Shown one piece after another: positions 18,649 to 28,688 of a stretch of DNA of 64,000 nucleotides. Position 1 is the stretch's first letter; each line of letters opens with the position of its first letter. This stretch comes from Ustilago trichophora (taxonomy: Eukaryota > Basidiomycota > Ustilaginomycetes > Ustilaginales > Ustilaginaceae), in the NCBI GenBank assembly GCA_900323505.1, contig OOIN01000029.1, positions 372,001 to 436,000 of the forward strand. The letters are read 5' to 3'. Below the pieces are notes generated by a model. It searched no databases. It was not told the origin of the DNA and saw only the letters and a program-made list of their open reading frames with translations. The translations under genes and the position numbers were made by a program.

Positions 18649-20787
18649 TTAGCGACGACGACGCTGGACAGACATGGCACGACGATGTTGCTTGTGTTCG
18701 TTGGGGTTGTAGCCTTCGTGTTCGACGTTGCCACCGGGGAAGCTCCAGCCACCGTGTTGACCACCCCAACCACCAGGGGCACCAGGGGCACCACTGCCAG
18801 GCATGCCTCCCCAACCACCGGGAGGGCTTCCACCAGGAGCACCAGGACCACCAGCTCCAGCACCACCAGCTCCAGCACCACCGGTCTGAGCACCACCAGC
18901 ACCACCGGTCTGAGCACCACCAGCACCACCGGTCTGAGCACCACCAGCACCACCGGTCTGAGCACCACCAGCTCCAGCACCACCAGCACCAGCACCAGCA
19001 CCAGCACCAGCACCACCAGCACCACCGGTCTGAGCACCACCAGCACCACCGGTCTGAGCACCACCGGTCTGAGCACCACCGGTCTGAGCACCACCAGCAC
19101 CACCGGTCTGAGCACCACCAGCACCACCGGTCTGAGCACCACCAGCACCAGCACCGTCAGCTCCAGCACCAGCACCACCGGCACCACCAGCTCCAGCACC
19201 ACCGGTCTGAGCACCAGTGTCGGCAGGTCCTTTGTCAATAGCACCGGTGCCAGTTCCAGAACCAGAGCCTGCGCCAACAGAGCTTGCGCCAGAGCCAGAG
19301 CCAGAGCCAGAACCAGAACCAGTGCCAGAGCCAGAACCAGATCCTGCGCCAACATCAGAGCCAGAGCCAGAGCCAGAGCCTGCACCAGAGCTTGCGCCAG
19401 AGCCAGAGCCAGAGCCAGCTCCGGCTCCGGTGTCAGTACCAGTGTCAGTTCCTGTGCCGGCGCCAGATCCTGTAACAGCTGCTGCATCACCAGACGTGTC
19501 GGAGCTGCCATCCTTGCCATCCTTGCTGCCGCCAAGGTCGGTAGCACGGCCACCTTCGATACCAGCCTGCTTGTTGCCCCACTTCTTAAAGACGTCAACG
19601 ATGGCGGCAACAGCGGGCTTGGGCTTGCCCTGGGCATCAAAGAGCAGAGGAGCACCCTTTGTTCCGTGACCCATGCCCTGCTCGGTCTGGGTGCCGAACC
19701 AGGTGTGTGAATCCATCATACCCCAGAAGGTAGCACCAAAGGCACCACCTTCGAGAGCGGCCTGAATCACGTTACCGTACTGCTGAGCCTGCTTCTCGAG
19801 GTCTTCCTTGGAAGGGGGCAGGTTGATAGGGATGTCAATCTCGGAAAGAACGACGGGGATCGACTCCTTGGTCCAGCGTTGGATGGAAGCGAGCATGTCC
19901 TCGTACTTGTTGTTGAGTTGAACGTGGAACTGAAGGCCGACGGCGTCGATTCCAACACCATCCGCAAGCCACGACTTGATGGTCTTGAAGGCAAAATCGC
20001 TCTTCTTGTTAGCACTCTCCATGCCGTAATCATTGATGATCAGCTTGTAGTTGGGACATTTTTGCTTGACAATCTTGAAAATCTCCTTGTAACCCTCCTC
20101 GCCGATAACCTCAAAGTAGCCGTTCTTCTTGAAGCCATTGCCACTGTCATCAAAGACTTCGTTGAGAACGTCGATAGCGAAGAAGTCGGTTTCCTTGATG
20201 ATCTTGGTGCACATCTTGTTGGTGACAAAGTCGGTGATGGTCTTCATCATGGCCTCCTTGCTGAAGGATTGCTGCATCATGGTCTTGCTCTGCTGTGCAC
20301 CCCAAATGAGTGTGTGGTACTTCCACTTGATCTTGGTGTCGCCAGCACCTTTAGTGACAGCGTCAAGAAGTTCCTTCCACTGATTCTCGTTTTCGTAAAC
20401 TGACTGCATCTTGAGTGCATTGCCTGGCGTGACCCAAGGGAGGTACTTGACGAGGGAAGTGACGATGGGGTCCTTGATGTCGGGATTGTCGACCGAGGTA
20501 CCGAGGAAGAAGCCTGGAGGGAGGTTCTCCTTCAATTCAGCACCCGTCATGCCAGAAGCATCGGTGGCCCAATGGTGTTGGGCGCCGCTCGTTGCGGAGA
20601 CTGAAGCGCCGCCTCCTGGATTGGCAGGGTGCAAAAGAGGGTCAGCGCCTCCGTTTCCGAAACCGCCGCCACCACCACCCCCACCGGGCTGTTGACGACG
20701 GTCCAGCCGTCTAAGGTTGTCGGAAGAACGGCCCATGACACCGCCAGCGGTGAGCATGAGCACGAGGGCAAGCTTTGAGCTCACCAT
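18649..20787 (-). CDS. Secreted GH10 (endo-xylanase-like) protein with Gly/Ala-rich repetitive tail
   Basis: Single exon, 712 residues. Signal peptide about 1-19, then a dibasic Kex2-like site (LDRRQ, 29-32) and a Gly run. The GH10 barrel spans about 85-404: acid/base Glu210 in [15 protein letters not shown] near 252, VGLQFHVQ near 283, nucleophile Glu316 in VVLSEIDIP, and [13 protein letters not shown] near 351. Both catalytic Glu are kept, but substrate-site motifs are changed: TPGNALKM replaces TPENxMKW and WGAQ replaces WHSQ. So it may be a xylanase with altered specificity or a non-hydrolytic relative. Residues 405-690 are Gly/Ala/Ser/Thr/Gln repeats (AQTGGAGG units). The end is basic ([11 protein letters not shown]). 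TATATAAA lies about 140 bp upstream. Confidence 0.85.
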   Translation of the reverse strand: MVSSKLALVLMLTAGGVMGRSSDNLRRLDRRQQPGGGGGGGGFGNGGADPLLHPANPGGGASVSATSGAQHHWATDASGMTGAELKENLPPGFFLGTSVDNPDIKDPIVTSLVKYLPWVTPGNALKMQSVYENENQWKELLDAVTKGAGDTKIKWKYHTLIWGAQQSKTMMQQSFSKEAMMKTITDFVTNKMCTKIIKETDFFAIDVLNEVFDDSGNGFKKNGYFEVIGEEGYKEIFKIVKQKCPNYKLIINDYGMESANKKSDFAFKTIKSWLADGVGIDAVGLQFHVQLNNKYEDMLASIQRWTKESIPVVLSEIDIPINLPPSKEDLEKQAQQYGNVIQAALEGGAFGATFWGMMDSHTWFGTQTEQGMGHGTKGAPLLFDAQGKPKPAVAAIVDVFKKWGNKQAGIEGGRATDLGGSKDGKDGSSDTSGDAAAVTGSGAGTGTDTGTDTGAGAGSGSGSGASSGAGSGSGSGSDVGAGSGSGSGTGSGSGSGSGSGASSVGAGSGSGTGTGAIDKGPADTGAQTGGAGAGGAGGAGAGADGAGAGGAQTGGAGGAQTGGAGGAQTGGAQTGGAQTGGAGGAQTGGAGGAGAGAGAGAGGAGAGGAQTGGAGGAQTGGAGGAQTGGAGGAQTGGAGAGGAGAGGPGAPGGSPPGGWGGMPGSGAPGAPGGWGGQHGGWSFPGGNVEHEGYNPNEHKQHRRAMSVQRRRR
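18841..19215. repeat. Tandem coding repeat, AQTGGAGG units
   Basis: Imperfect tandem units of about 24 bp (and shorter 15-bp derivatives) around CACCGGTCTGAGCACCACCAG. They encode Gly-Gly-Ala-Gln-Thr-Gly-type units of the GH10-like protein's tail. Length is likely variable between strains. Confidence 0.85.
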
Positions 20788-20926
20788 CTTGCGAAAGGAA
20801 GAAAGAGGAAGCGGGAAAGAAAAGGGGAAAAACTTGGAAAGGGAAAATAGAGACTGTCCACAGTCTTTGGGAGAGAAGGAAAGGGATGAGGAGCGGAAAA
20901 AGAAGTTCGGAGGTAGGAGTCAGGGG

Positions 20927-20934
20927 TTTATATA
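20927..20934 (-). promoter_or_regulatory. TATA box for the GH10-like gene
   Basis: TATATAAA on the minus strand, about 140 bp upstream of the ATG at 20787, in a suitable place for a core promoter. Strong TATA elements are typical of highly inducible fungal genes. Confidence 0.6.
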
Positions 20935-23608
20935 GCCTGCATGTGTTTGGGCTGGGGCCGCAACGACCCTAAGTGCGACTCAGAGTCTTGCGCTAGTGGG
21001 GGGAGTGAGTGCAGAGTGCACGTTGCGAGTGTGGGGGACGAAGAATCATGAGACGACATAGCTAGTCCCCCAAAATCACTGTGGTAGATGGCGAGTTGCT
21101 CATTCATGCACCAGTGTAGGGGCTTTCTGGCTACAAATCGTTGGGCAATGTATGCCAGACAGAGGATCATCAAAGACGGTTGGTGGCATCAGCTCATCCC
21201 AGTGGCGTCGCGAGTTGCTCACGCAAGAATCCCACCGCCACCTCGAGGCTCCCACGCTTGGTGGGCGGAAGCGATTGTCGCTTGTGAGCGGTTGCGATGA
21301 GACGAGCTGGAAAAAGGTCCCCGATTCTGTCAGGCACGAGACATGCGCTGTTGATGCGCTGTTGGGCTTGAGAGGAGACCATACAACGAGCTGGCGACGA
21401 GCAAGAGATGAATTCGTGCTGGCAAAGTGCCAGCACGAGCTGTTGAAGCGCTTGGCAGCAACGATGGGTGAAAGGAGGACACTGAAGAAGAGATCCATGA
21501 CAACCGAGATGTGGAACGAGAGATATGATATGAAGTGTGGGGCAGGAGGACGCGGTTGTCGCCAATCGGACTTTGAGGGCGTATGCGGCTGAACAGCTGG
21601 GTGAAATTTTCGAGTACGGACCTCTGAATCACTTGCCATCATACGTGAGAGGTAACGACGTGGTCGTCAGAATGGCGATGGACCAGTCTGCTAGCTGATC
21701 TGAAGCAAGGTAGCCGCCATTATTGAGACTGAAACACCGGTGGGTGGAAAGCATAACAAAGGATCCTAGTCGATCGATGAGGGGGCAGGTGGTTGGTGGG
21801 AACTGTCATGGGTGAGAGAGGGGGTGTTGACGATGATGTTGTCGCAAATGAAATGCCCAGTGCACGGTGTTGTGGTGACACTGTAATGCGGTCTGAATAG
21901 GAGTCGAGGGGCTTGCCGAACCGTCTTTGACTGCCTGATTCGCATAGGACCACAGACGAGGGTGCTTAGAGCAAGGTCATCGACTGATTCGACTATGATG
22001 TTGGCAGTGCAGTTGAGTGGGCGGGCCGAGTCGATTGACCAAAGCAGAGCAACAAAAGGATGTTGGCGTCGCCACACGTCGAGTTGCTTTCGTACAGGGG
22101 TTGTGAAGGAAAGGGGTGGGATTGAATGCGATTCAGTATGACCAAGATCGAGCTAGCGAGCACCCCAATGCTCGGACAAGAGCCGATCGATTCGAATCAT
22201 CGGGGTCGCCGAACATCAAGACAGAGAGGACCATACAAGCTGCGCTTTCGCATGACTTTGGAGACTGAATCAGATCCTCTACTCAGTGGACGTCTTCTCA
22301 GTGGATAGATATCATGGAACTTGCAGACTCTATCACAATAGTCCGATGTCCTAACATCATCCCTACAGCTTGTGACATCAGGATCAAAGTAGCACTTGCC
22401 AAGCAAAGCACAAGCAATGAATGAATAGGTCGAACCAGACAGCATTAAGAGAAATCTAACAAACTTTGCCTCAAATCACATTTGAGGCTATTGGGCTTGG
22501 CAAAGGAAAACCCTGAACCCATCAGCATGAGAGTTCGTTTAGCTCTGTTTGCATTTTTGCATTTTTTGCAGTTTTCTCCGCGTGGTTTTCGCCGCCATCT
22601 CGGATGGACAAGTGGGGGGAAAAGAGGAAGGAAGACGCACGTTGAGCAGCTGCAGGGGTGCGACCAGACCTCGAATCAAAAAAAAAAAACAAGACCGAGC
22701 GCGCGAAACTTGCTCAACTCATACAACTTCTTGGGTCTCATCGTGGTGCAACAAGATGGCCTGAGGCGTGATTTTGTTAAGAAGCTGTGCTGCCAAGGAC
22801 TTGTCAGAGATCAGTACGAGATAGAAAAGAGCGCGGATTTCAACAGCAAAGAATCGGCCCGCCGGTGCCGGGGCGAGACCAGACCCTCGATGCGAACGAC
22901 AGAAAGTGCCCGCATGCTGTCTGTCACGTTGCGACTGCAAGAGGGGCCCATAAGCCTCAGATTGCAGAGAGAAGACTGCGATTTTGCGATTTTGTGACTT
23001 TGCGATTATTTGGCATTTTTCTCCACCTTTTTCGCTTTTGAAATTCGTCACGCCAACATGCACCTCAGACTGGGCAGCAAAGAGCAGTGTGTCTGTGTGT
23101 TTTGTTGTTCTTACTGCTTGCTCCTCAGAGAATCACAAGTCACCTTTGCGTTCGGCTCCTCCGTTTGCCTATCTGACATTCATCAGCATACAAGGCAACA
23201 TCTCGCCTCTTCGGTTCATTCCGTCTTGACTCGCAACGCTTGCTCGTCACCCACCTCCGGTCTCAGACACACTACCACCACCGTCACCGATCGCACTCGT
23301 ATAGGCTCAGCGCTCGGATCACACCCGAATACTAACAGATCTCGCAGCAGCCATCACCGCTATCGATTTCGGTCTGACTATCACATCGATCATCGCTTGG
23401 CCACTTGCTCTGTCCTTGGCGATCTTCATTCACAATCGTACTCACCAGCTCTCCCACTCGATATACATCATGTCCAGTGTTCGATGACCTTGCAAGCTGT
23501 CTCCTTTGGCAGCACCGTCCCTCTCTCCGCATCAAATCTTAGATCACCCACGCCACTCTTCACTTTGTAGTTGCTCTCGATAGCTGCTGCTCAAAACATC
23601 TCATCAGC
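20935..23608. other. Long intergenic region upstream of both the GH10-like gene and TRK1
   Basis: About 2.7 kb with no supported gene. Several 100-180-codon frames are open on both strands, but none has a signal peptide, recognisable motif or consistent codon bias. Near 22550-22585 and 22978-23040 there are short T-rich repeats with GCATTTTT and GCGATTTT units. It probably holds extended regulatory sequence for two divergent genes, or a decayed gene. Confidence 0.4.
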
Positions 23609-26600
23609 ATGCTCGAACGCATAACGACCAGTGCACCGGCTACGGCCGTCCGCGACAAGTTCCGCTCCTTTGGCCGATGGTGCGGCAAAAACCTCAACTT
23701 TTTCCGAGTCCACGTTCTTGTCTTCACCTTCACTCCTCTCATCGCCGCAGCCATCTTCTACGCATGCAATGGTGAGAATCACATCAAGTTTATCGATTCC
23801 CTCTTCGTTTGCGTCTCGGCCATGACCGTCACAGGTCTGGTCACCATCAACATCAGCACTCTCAATGGAGGGCAACAAGCCATTCTCTTTATCCTCATGT
23901 GCATCGGCAACATTTCAGCCGTTAGTATCACCATGATCTGGATCCGAAGAAGCTTTTTCCGTCGCAAATTCGATAGCGTCGTTCGTCGCAGCGCAAAGGT
24001 ACGCAAACGTGTCGACGACATTGAAGAGCAGGAGCGCAGAGAGCGACGACACAACATCGCCAAACTACAACGTATGGTCGGTCTCAAATCCGCCGACAGT
24101 GCCACAACCATGAGCGATACAGAGGCGGATCGCACCGACTCGAGCTCCAGCGGTCACATCGAGATGAGACGCATCGAAAAGAACAAACAAAAGAGCAAGG
24201 CCAAACGCGGACCGCTGCGAGCAGACATGATCCGTCGCATTGACGGTCCCGCCTTCCTCATCAACTCAGCAGGTGACCCTTCCAACACTATTCCCGATCA
24301 ACCTGCTGTCCTACCCTACAGTGACCCTGGAGCAGCTGGAACCGCATCCACTCGAGATCCAGAGCAGCTTGATTCACCTCGACTCGCTCCTGCTCAGCCG
24401 GGCGTCAGTATTCTCTCGACCGATCGAGATAGGCAACCTTCCGTTACATCCGATGAACATCACCAGCAGCCCAGCATTCGCATCTCGCTCCCTCACGACA
24501 CGGATGCCAACAATGGTGCAAGCGGCGGCACGGGCGCTGTCACAAGCCCAGTAGAACCTGCTCCACGTCGGCGCCTCTCTATCCCACGCTTTGATGGCCG
24601 TCACGACCCTGACGCCGACTCTGACGACGAAGAGGCTGTCACAGATGAAGAAGAGGATGATCTCAAGCTCGAGCAAACTTCACGCTCACCACCTCTCCGC
24701 GCCCGTTTCCCAGAACACCAGATCATGGGTCGTGGCAGACGAGTCTCGGATCCTCCTCAATCGCACTTCCGACGCGGCTCAGACACTGGCCTCATCAACA
24801 CATACATGACCCACGAGAAGCACGACATGTTCCCTCGAGCACAGACGGTCGAGTTTGCTGTCCCCAGCGACTACCGTTCTCCTTCCGACTTGCATCAAAG
24901 TGAAAACGTGGGCTACACCACCGGCCAGAACTACAACAATACTGGTGGCTTGCGTTATCGTAACAACACCATGAATCGCACCGTCACTGGTCGTTCTTAC
25001 GTTTCAGGCCGCAGCGGTGGGAGAACAGGTGTGCCACTTGCGCGCACTCAAACTTCATCCAAGCAGCGTGGATTTGGTGGTTTCCCAACCCCACTCGAGA
25101 TCGCCGGTATGGCCATCAAGAAGGCTGTTCCCGGTGTCCAGGAGCGATTCCAGAGGACCATGACCATGCCTCGCACTGCCACGTTTACATCGGTTCGTTC
25201 GGGCGGCGGTCTCACCGAGAGTGGCATCAAGGCGGCACCTTATCTCTCGTTCGACGCCACTGTCACCGGCAACTCGCGCTTCCATGCCCTCACAGAAGCT
25301 CAGCGTGACGAGCTCGGCGGTGTCGAATACCGCGCACTCGATCTGCTCGCCAAGCTGGTCCCAGCCTATTGGCTGCTCGTCAATCTCACCATGTTCGCCA
25401 TGGTCGCCCCATACATCAGCAGTGGCGCCTTTGCCAAGTACCGATCCGTCTTTGACGCACAAGGTCCCAACAAGCCCAACTACACCTTCTTCTGGGCCTT
25501 CAACGTCGTCTCTGCCTACACCAACACCGGCATGTCTCTGATCGATACTAGCATGACCCAGATGCAAGACGCATACTTCCTCCTCATCCCCATGGGTTTC
25601 CTCATTCTCGCCGGAAACACGGGGTTCCCAATCCTGCTGCGCTTCTTCATCTGGATGATCTCGATCTGCGTCCCCTCACGAACCAAGCTGTACGAAGACC
25701 TCAGGTTTCTGCTCGACCATCCACGTCGATGCTTTGTCTACCTATTCCCCTCGAGTCAGACTTGGTTTCTCTTCTTCATTCTGGTGCTGTTCAACTTCAC
25801 CGATTGGCTGGCGTTCCTGATTCTCGATATCGGCAATCCGGTCATCGAGGGGATCAGGTTGGACATTCGCATCTTTGACGGGTTGTTCCAGTCGATCGCC
25901 GTTCGTGCAGCTGGTTTCACTGTGGTGAGCCTGCTGGCTTTGGCACCGGCGGTGCAGTTCTTGTACGTCGTCATGATGTATCTGTCGGCATTTCCGCTCG
26001 CCATGTCGGTTCGAAGCACCAACGTGTACGAAGAAAAATCGTTGGGAGTGTACGTCGATGAGGCACCTGCAGAACCAGGTCTGCCGCATGAATCGAACAA
26101 TGCCAAAGTGTGGGGCACCTTTTTGGCCTCGCACGCGCGTCGTCAGCTCGCCTTTGACATCTGGTGGCTCGGCTTCGCGCTCTGGCTCATCTGCATCATT
26201 GAGCGAGACGAGATTCAAGATCCCAGCAGCAACGGCTGGTTCACGATTTTCAGCTGCTTGTTCGAGCTCACTTCGGCGTATGGTACCGTAGGATTGAGTC
26301 TGGGTACACCTTTCGACAGTTTCAGTCTGTCAGGGCGATTCCACACGCTGTCGAAATTGGTCGTGATTGCAGTCATGATTAGGGGAAGGCATAGAGGATT
26401 GCCGGTTGCGATTGACAGGGCCATCTTGTTGCCAAACGAGTTGGAACAGGAGGATCTGATGGATGATGATCTTTCGCATATCGACGATACCTGGGATCGG
26501 GATAATACGTTTGTTGTGGATCCTCCGGTCGCACCAAATGCTCCTAGGTCGTCGTTCAACGTTGTTGACCGCACACGTAGCAACAGCAGTGGTAGTGGGA

Positions 26601-27166
26601 CTGGGAATAACAATGGGATGTCTTCCGTCAAGCGCACCACTTCCGGTGTTTCCTTTGCACTCAGCCCGAATCGTGCACGACGCAGTAGCATGCCGCCCAC
26701 GGCTATGGAGCCACTCTCGCCGAAGCAGCAAGCAGACAACGCTGCACATGAACCACGCCGAAGCTTCACCCTTACCTTACCACCCAGTGCTTTGTCCGCG
26801 CATCAGCAGCACAATGGTGTTGGAGCAGCCGGCATTGCTTCCAGCAGCAGCAGCAGTAGCGGGGTACTGGGTCCTATGATGGTCTCTTCCCCCGGCCAGC
26901 TGACTGCGATCGACGAGATGCCTTCCGGCCAAGGGACGACACCTATCAGCGAAAGCCGAGCTGAATCTCCCGCCACCAGCGGTCAAGATCAACCTCCTAG
27001 TTTCCACACTGACCCGAGCGCCAGTCCTAAACCTAGCAGCACCGAGGGAAGCGTCAAAGGAAAAGAAAGGGAACATCTCCTTTTGTCGTCGGAAAGAGAA
27101 GTGGCAAAGAATGCAGGTTGCTCTACACCGGGTGGCAGACATGATCCGCTAACAGGAGCAGATTAA
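23609..27166 (+). CDS. TRK1: Trk-type high-affinity potassium transporter
   Basis: Single exon, 1185 residues, plasma membrane. The family's four M1-P-M2 units are visible. Unit 1 (about 33-118) has pore loop SAMTVTGLVTINIS. After a cytosolic loop of about 470 residues (acidic, Ser/Arg/Pro-rich), unit 2 has VSAYTNTGMSLIDTSM, unit 3 AVRAAGFTVVSLLALAP, and unit 4 LTSAYGTVGLSLGTP. The signature SKLVVIAVMIRGRHRGLPVAIDRAILLP follows. Each P-loop keeps its filter glycine. A disordered C-terminal tail of about 220 residues ends the protein. Role: K+ uptake driven by membrane potential, supporting growth in low potassium. Fungal Trk proteins carry such a long loop between units 1 and 2. ATG at 23609 is preceded by a long upstream region. 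Confidence 0.94.
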   Translation: MLERITTSAPATAVRDKFRSFGRWCGKNLNFFRVHVLVFTFTPLIAAAIFYACNGENHIKFIDSLFVCVSAMTVTGLVTINISTLNGGQQAILFILMCIGNISAVSITMIWIRRSFFRRKFDSVVRRSAKVRKRVDDIEEQERRERRHNIAKLQRMVGLKSADSATTMSDTEADRTDSSSSGHIEMRRIEKNKQKSKAKRGPLRADMIRRIDGPAFLINSAGDPSNTIPDQPAVLPYSDPGAAGTASTRDPEQLDSPRLAPAQPGVSILSTDRDRQPSVTSDEHHQQPSIRISLPHDTDANNGASGGTGAVTSPVEPAPRRRLSIPRFDGRHDPDADSDDEEAVTDEEEDDLKLEQTSRSPPLRARFPEHQIMGRGRRVSDPPQSHFRRGSDTGLINTYMTHEKHDMFPRAQTVEFAVPSDYRSPSDLHQSENVGYTTGQNYNNTGGLRYRNNTMNRTVTGRSYVSGRSGGRTGVPLARTQTSSKQRGFGGFPTPLEIAGMAIKKAVPGVQERFQRTMTMPRTATFTSVRSGGGLTESGIKAAPYLSFDATVTGNSRFHALTEAQRDELGGVEYRALDLLAKLVPAYWLLVNLTMFAMVAPYISSGAFAKYRSVFDAQGPNKPNYTFFWAFNVVSAYTNTGMSLIDTSMTQMQDAYFLLIPMGFLILAGNTGFPILLRFFIWMISICVPSRTKLYEDLRFLLDHPRRCFVYLFPSSQTWFLFFILVLFNFTDWLAFLILDIGNPVIEGIRLDIRIFDGLFQSIAVRAAGFTVVSLLALAPAVQFLYVVMMYLSAFPLAMSVRSTNVYEEKSLGVYVDEAPAEPGLPHESNNAKVWGTFLASHARRQLAFDIWWLGFALWLICIIERDEIQDPSSNGWFTIFSCLFELTSAYGTVGLSLGTPFDSFSLSGRFHTLSKLVVIAVMIRGRHRGLPVAIDRAILLPNELEQEDLMDDDLSHIDDTWDRDNTFVVDPPVAPNAPRSSFNVVDRTRSNSSGSGTGNNNGMSSVKRTTSGVSFALSPNRARRSSMPPTAMEPLSPKQQADNAAHEPRRSFTLTLPPSALSAHQQHNGVGAAGIASSSSSSSGVLGPMMVSSPGQLTAIDEMPSGQGTTPISESRAESPATSGQDQPPSFHTDPSASPKPSSTEGSVKGKEREHLLLSSEREVAKNAGCSTPGGRHDPLTGAD

Positions 27167-27455
27167 ATGACATGTTTTACGCTACCGTATGCAATTCTCA
27201 AGTCAATGATGATCCAAATCTGATCTGTGCTGAGTGGGTCAGGATGACTTGTGAGCCTGTCGAAGAGCAAGATCCGTTTTGGCAAGAGAGCTGGTAGAAA
27301 ACGATGAATGCGAATTGACAAAAGTGAAAGCGTGGTACAAGTACAAGAGATGGTAATCGACCCCAGAGAAGATTCCAGAGTCGGGGTGGGGTGAGGTGAG
27401 GTAATGCGATGCGTTTCGTTTGGTAAGAAAAAGATGATGATGGTAGAAAGTTTGA

Positions 27456-28085
27456 TCAAGTCTCCTTTTTCACCCGTTTCTCCTTCTTGTCCTTTTTGTC
27501 CTTTTTATCCTTTTTATCCTTTTTGTTCTTTTTGGAAGGAGAGGAGGGGGAAGTTTGTTGCATGGGATCGTGTCTTAGGCTATCGTCTAGGGTTGGAGTT
27601 TGTGCGTGGGATAATTCGACTGATTTGGAGAAGGATTCTTTTCCTTGACCGTCTCCGGTTTGATCCAGCAACTCGGCTGGTGTTTCCATTGCCTCTTCTT
27701 CTTCTTCCTCTTCTTCTTCTTGTACTTCATTTTGATGTTGTTCTTCGTCGACTTGCATAGCATCTGAGGTTTGGAGGGCAGAAGAGGCAGCTTCGCGATG
27801 GTTGAGACCGGAAATGAGAGAGCTAAAAGCATCGTAGTCAATTTTGCCAGCTAACCCATTCATCAACCTTGTCAACTGTGCAGCAACTACACCACCGGTT
27901 GATCCGCCTGCGGTAGCAGAAGTTTCTTCGGAAGAAGCAGATGCCGCAGCCGCATTATGAGTACCCGTACGTGCAGCATAAGAAGTCAAGAAAGATGCAA
28001 TAGAATCGGAAACACTCTCATGATCCATTGGGATCGCCGCATGACTAAGTTCGAGTCTTAGTGGGAGTGGGAGTGCCGGTTCCAT
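27456..28085 (-). CDS. Hypothetical acidic protein with Lys-rich C-terminus
   Basis: 209 residues from the ATG at 28085, single exon; not recognised. The N-terminal 40 residues (LRLELSHAAIPMDHESVSDSI, then SFLTSYAARTG) and a segment at about 66-97 (LTRLMNGLAGKIDYDAFSSLI) look like short folded helices. In between is an Ala/Ser/Thr linker. A Glu run (about residues 121-131) follows. The C-terminus is a lysine repeat of KKDKKDKKDKK type, a plausible nuclear or nucleolar signal. No signal peptide or membrane segment. Convergent with TRK1 and divergent from the Gdt1 gene. A nucleolar or chromatin-associated role would be compatible with composition, but that is guesswork. Confidence 0.6.
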   Translation of the reverse strand: MEPALPLPLRLELSHAAIPMDHESVSDSIASFLTSYAARTGTHNAAAASASSEETSATAGGSTGGVVAAQLTRLMNGLAGKIDYDAFSSLISGLNHREAASSALQTSDAMQVDEEQHQNEVQEEEEEEEEEAMETPAELLDQTGDGQGKESFSKSVELSHAQTPTLDDSLRHDPMQQTSPSSPSKKNKKDKKDKKDKKDKKEKRVKKET

Positions 28086-28688
28086 CTTGATGACCTTTCT
28101 GGATTACTGCGATGATATAGAGTGAGAGGGTCGGATTGAGATGGGGAAGAGTATGTTTTTGTGTTAGTGTATTCGTGTGTTGCTGGTTAGGCGTCGGTCA
28201 AGATTGGGTTGAAGGGGGTGGTGAGTAGGAGGTGAAAGGTATTGAGTAGGACAGGATAGTCGGTGTGGAGAGAAGCCCAAGTTCAAGAATTTCTCAAGAC
28301 AGCCCAGAAAGAGAGAGAGGGTCAAAAAGGTAAAATTCTCCAAAAAAGCATATGGCCGAGTTCCGTATCATAAAGAAAAATGGATTTGTAATCCTGACAT
28401 CTTGAGAAGAAATCGGCAGCCAAGGGTCTTGCCGCCGCTGCCTCAGTCTCGGCGTGTTTTTCTGGGCTCAAAACGCGCACCAACCAACACTCGAATATGT
28501 CAACTTTCATTCGCCGAAACCTCTGATTTGAACCTTTTCCACTCCCACCATCCTACCCCTATCACTGCCCTGACTTTGCTTTGTTCACGCTCACACACAA
28601 GCCTTCTCCTCGTCACTCAAACATCTGTAATCTCGTATTCCAAAGGCCAACACTCGAGCACACGAAGCTTTGACAGAGGCACGCAACC
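28086..28688. other. Divergent promoter region, hypothetical gene / GDT1
   Basis: About 600 bp with no supported gene; pyrimidine-rich stretch just before the GDT1 ATG. Confidence 0.45.

Noticed and set aside
18472..19710. Plus-strand ORF with Ser/Thr-rich repeats (STTGLSTT units)
   Set aside because: It is the antisense shadow of the Gly/Ala repeat in the GH10-like gene; the repeat keeps several frames open. The minus frame has signal peptide, GH10 motifs and an upstream TATA box.
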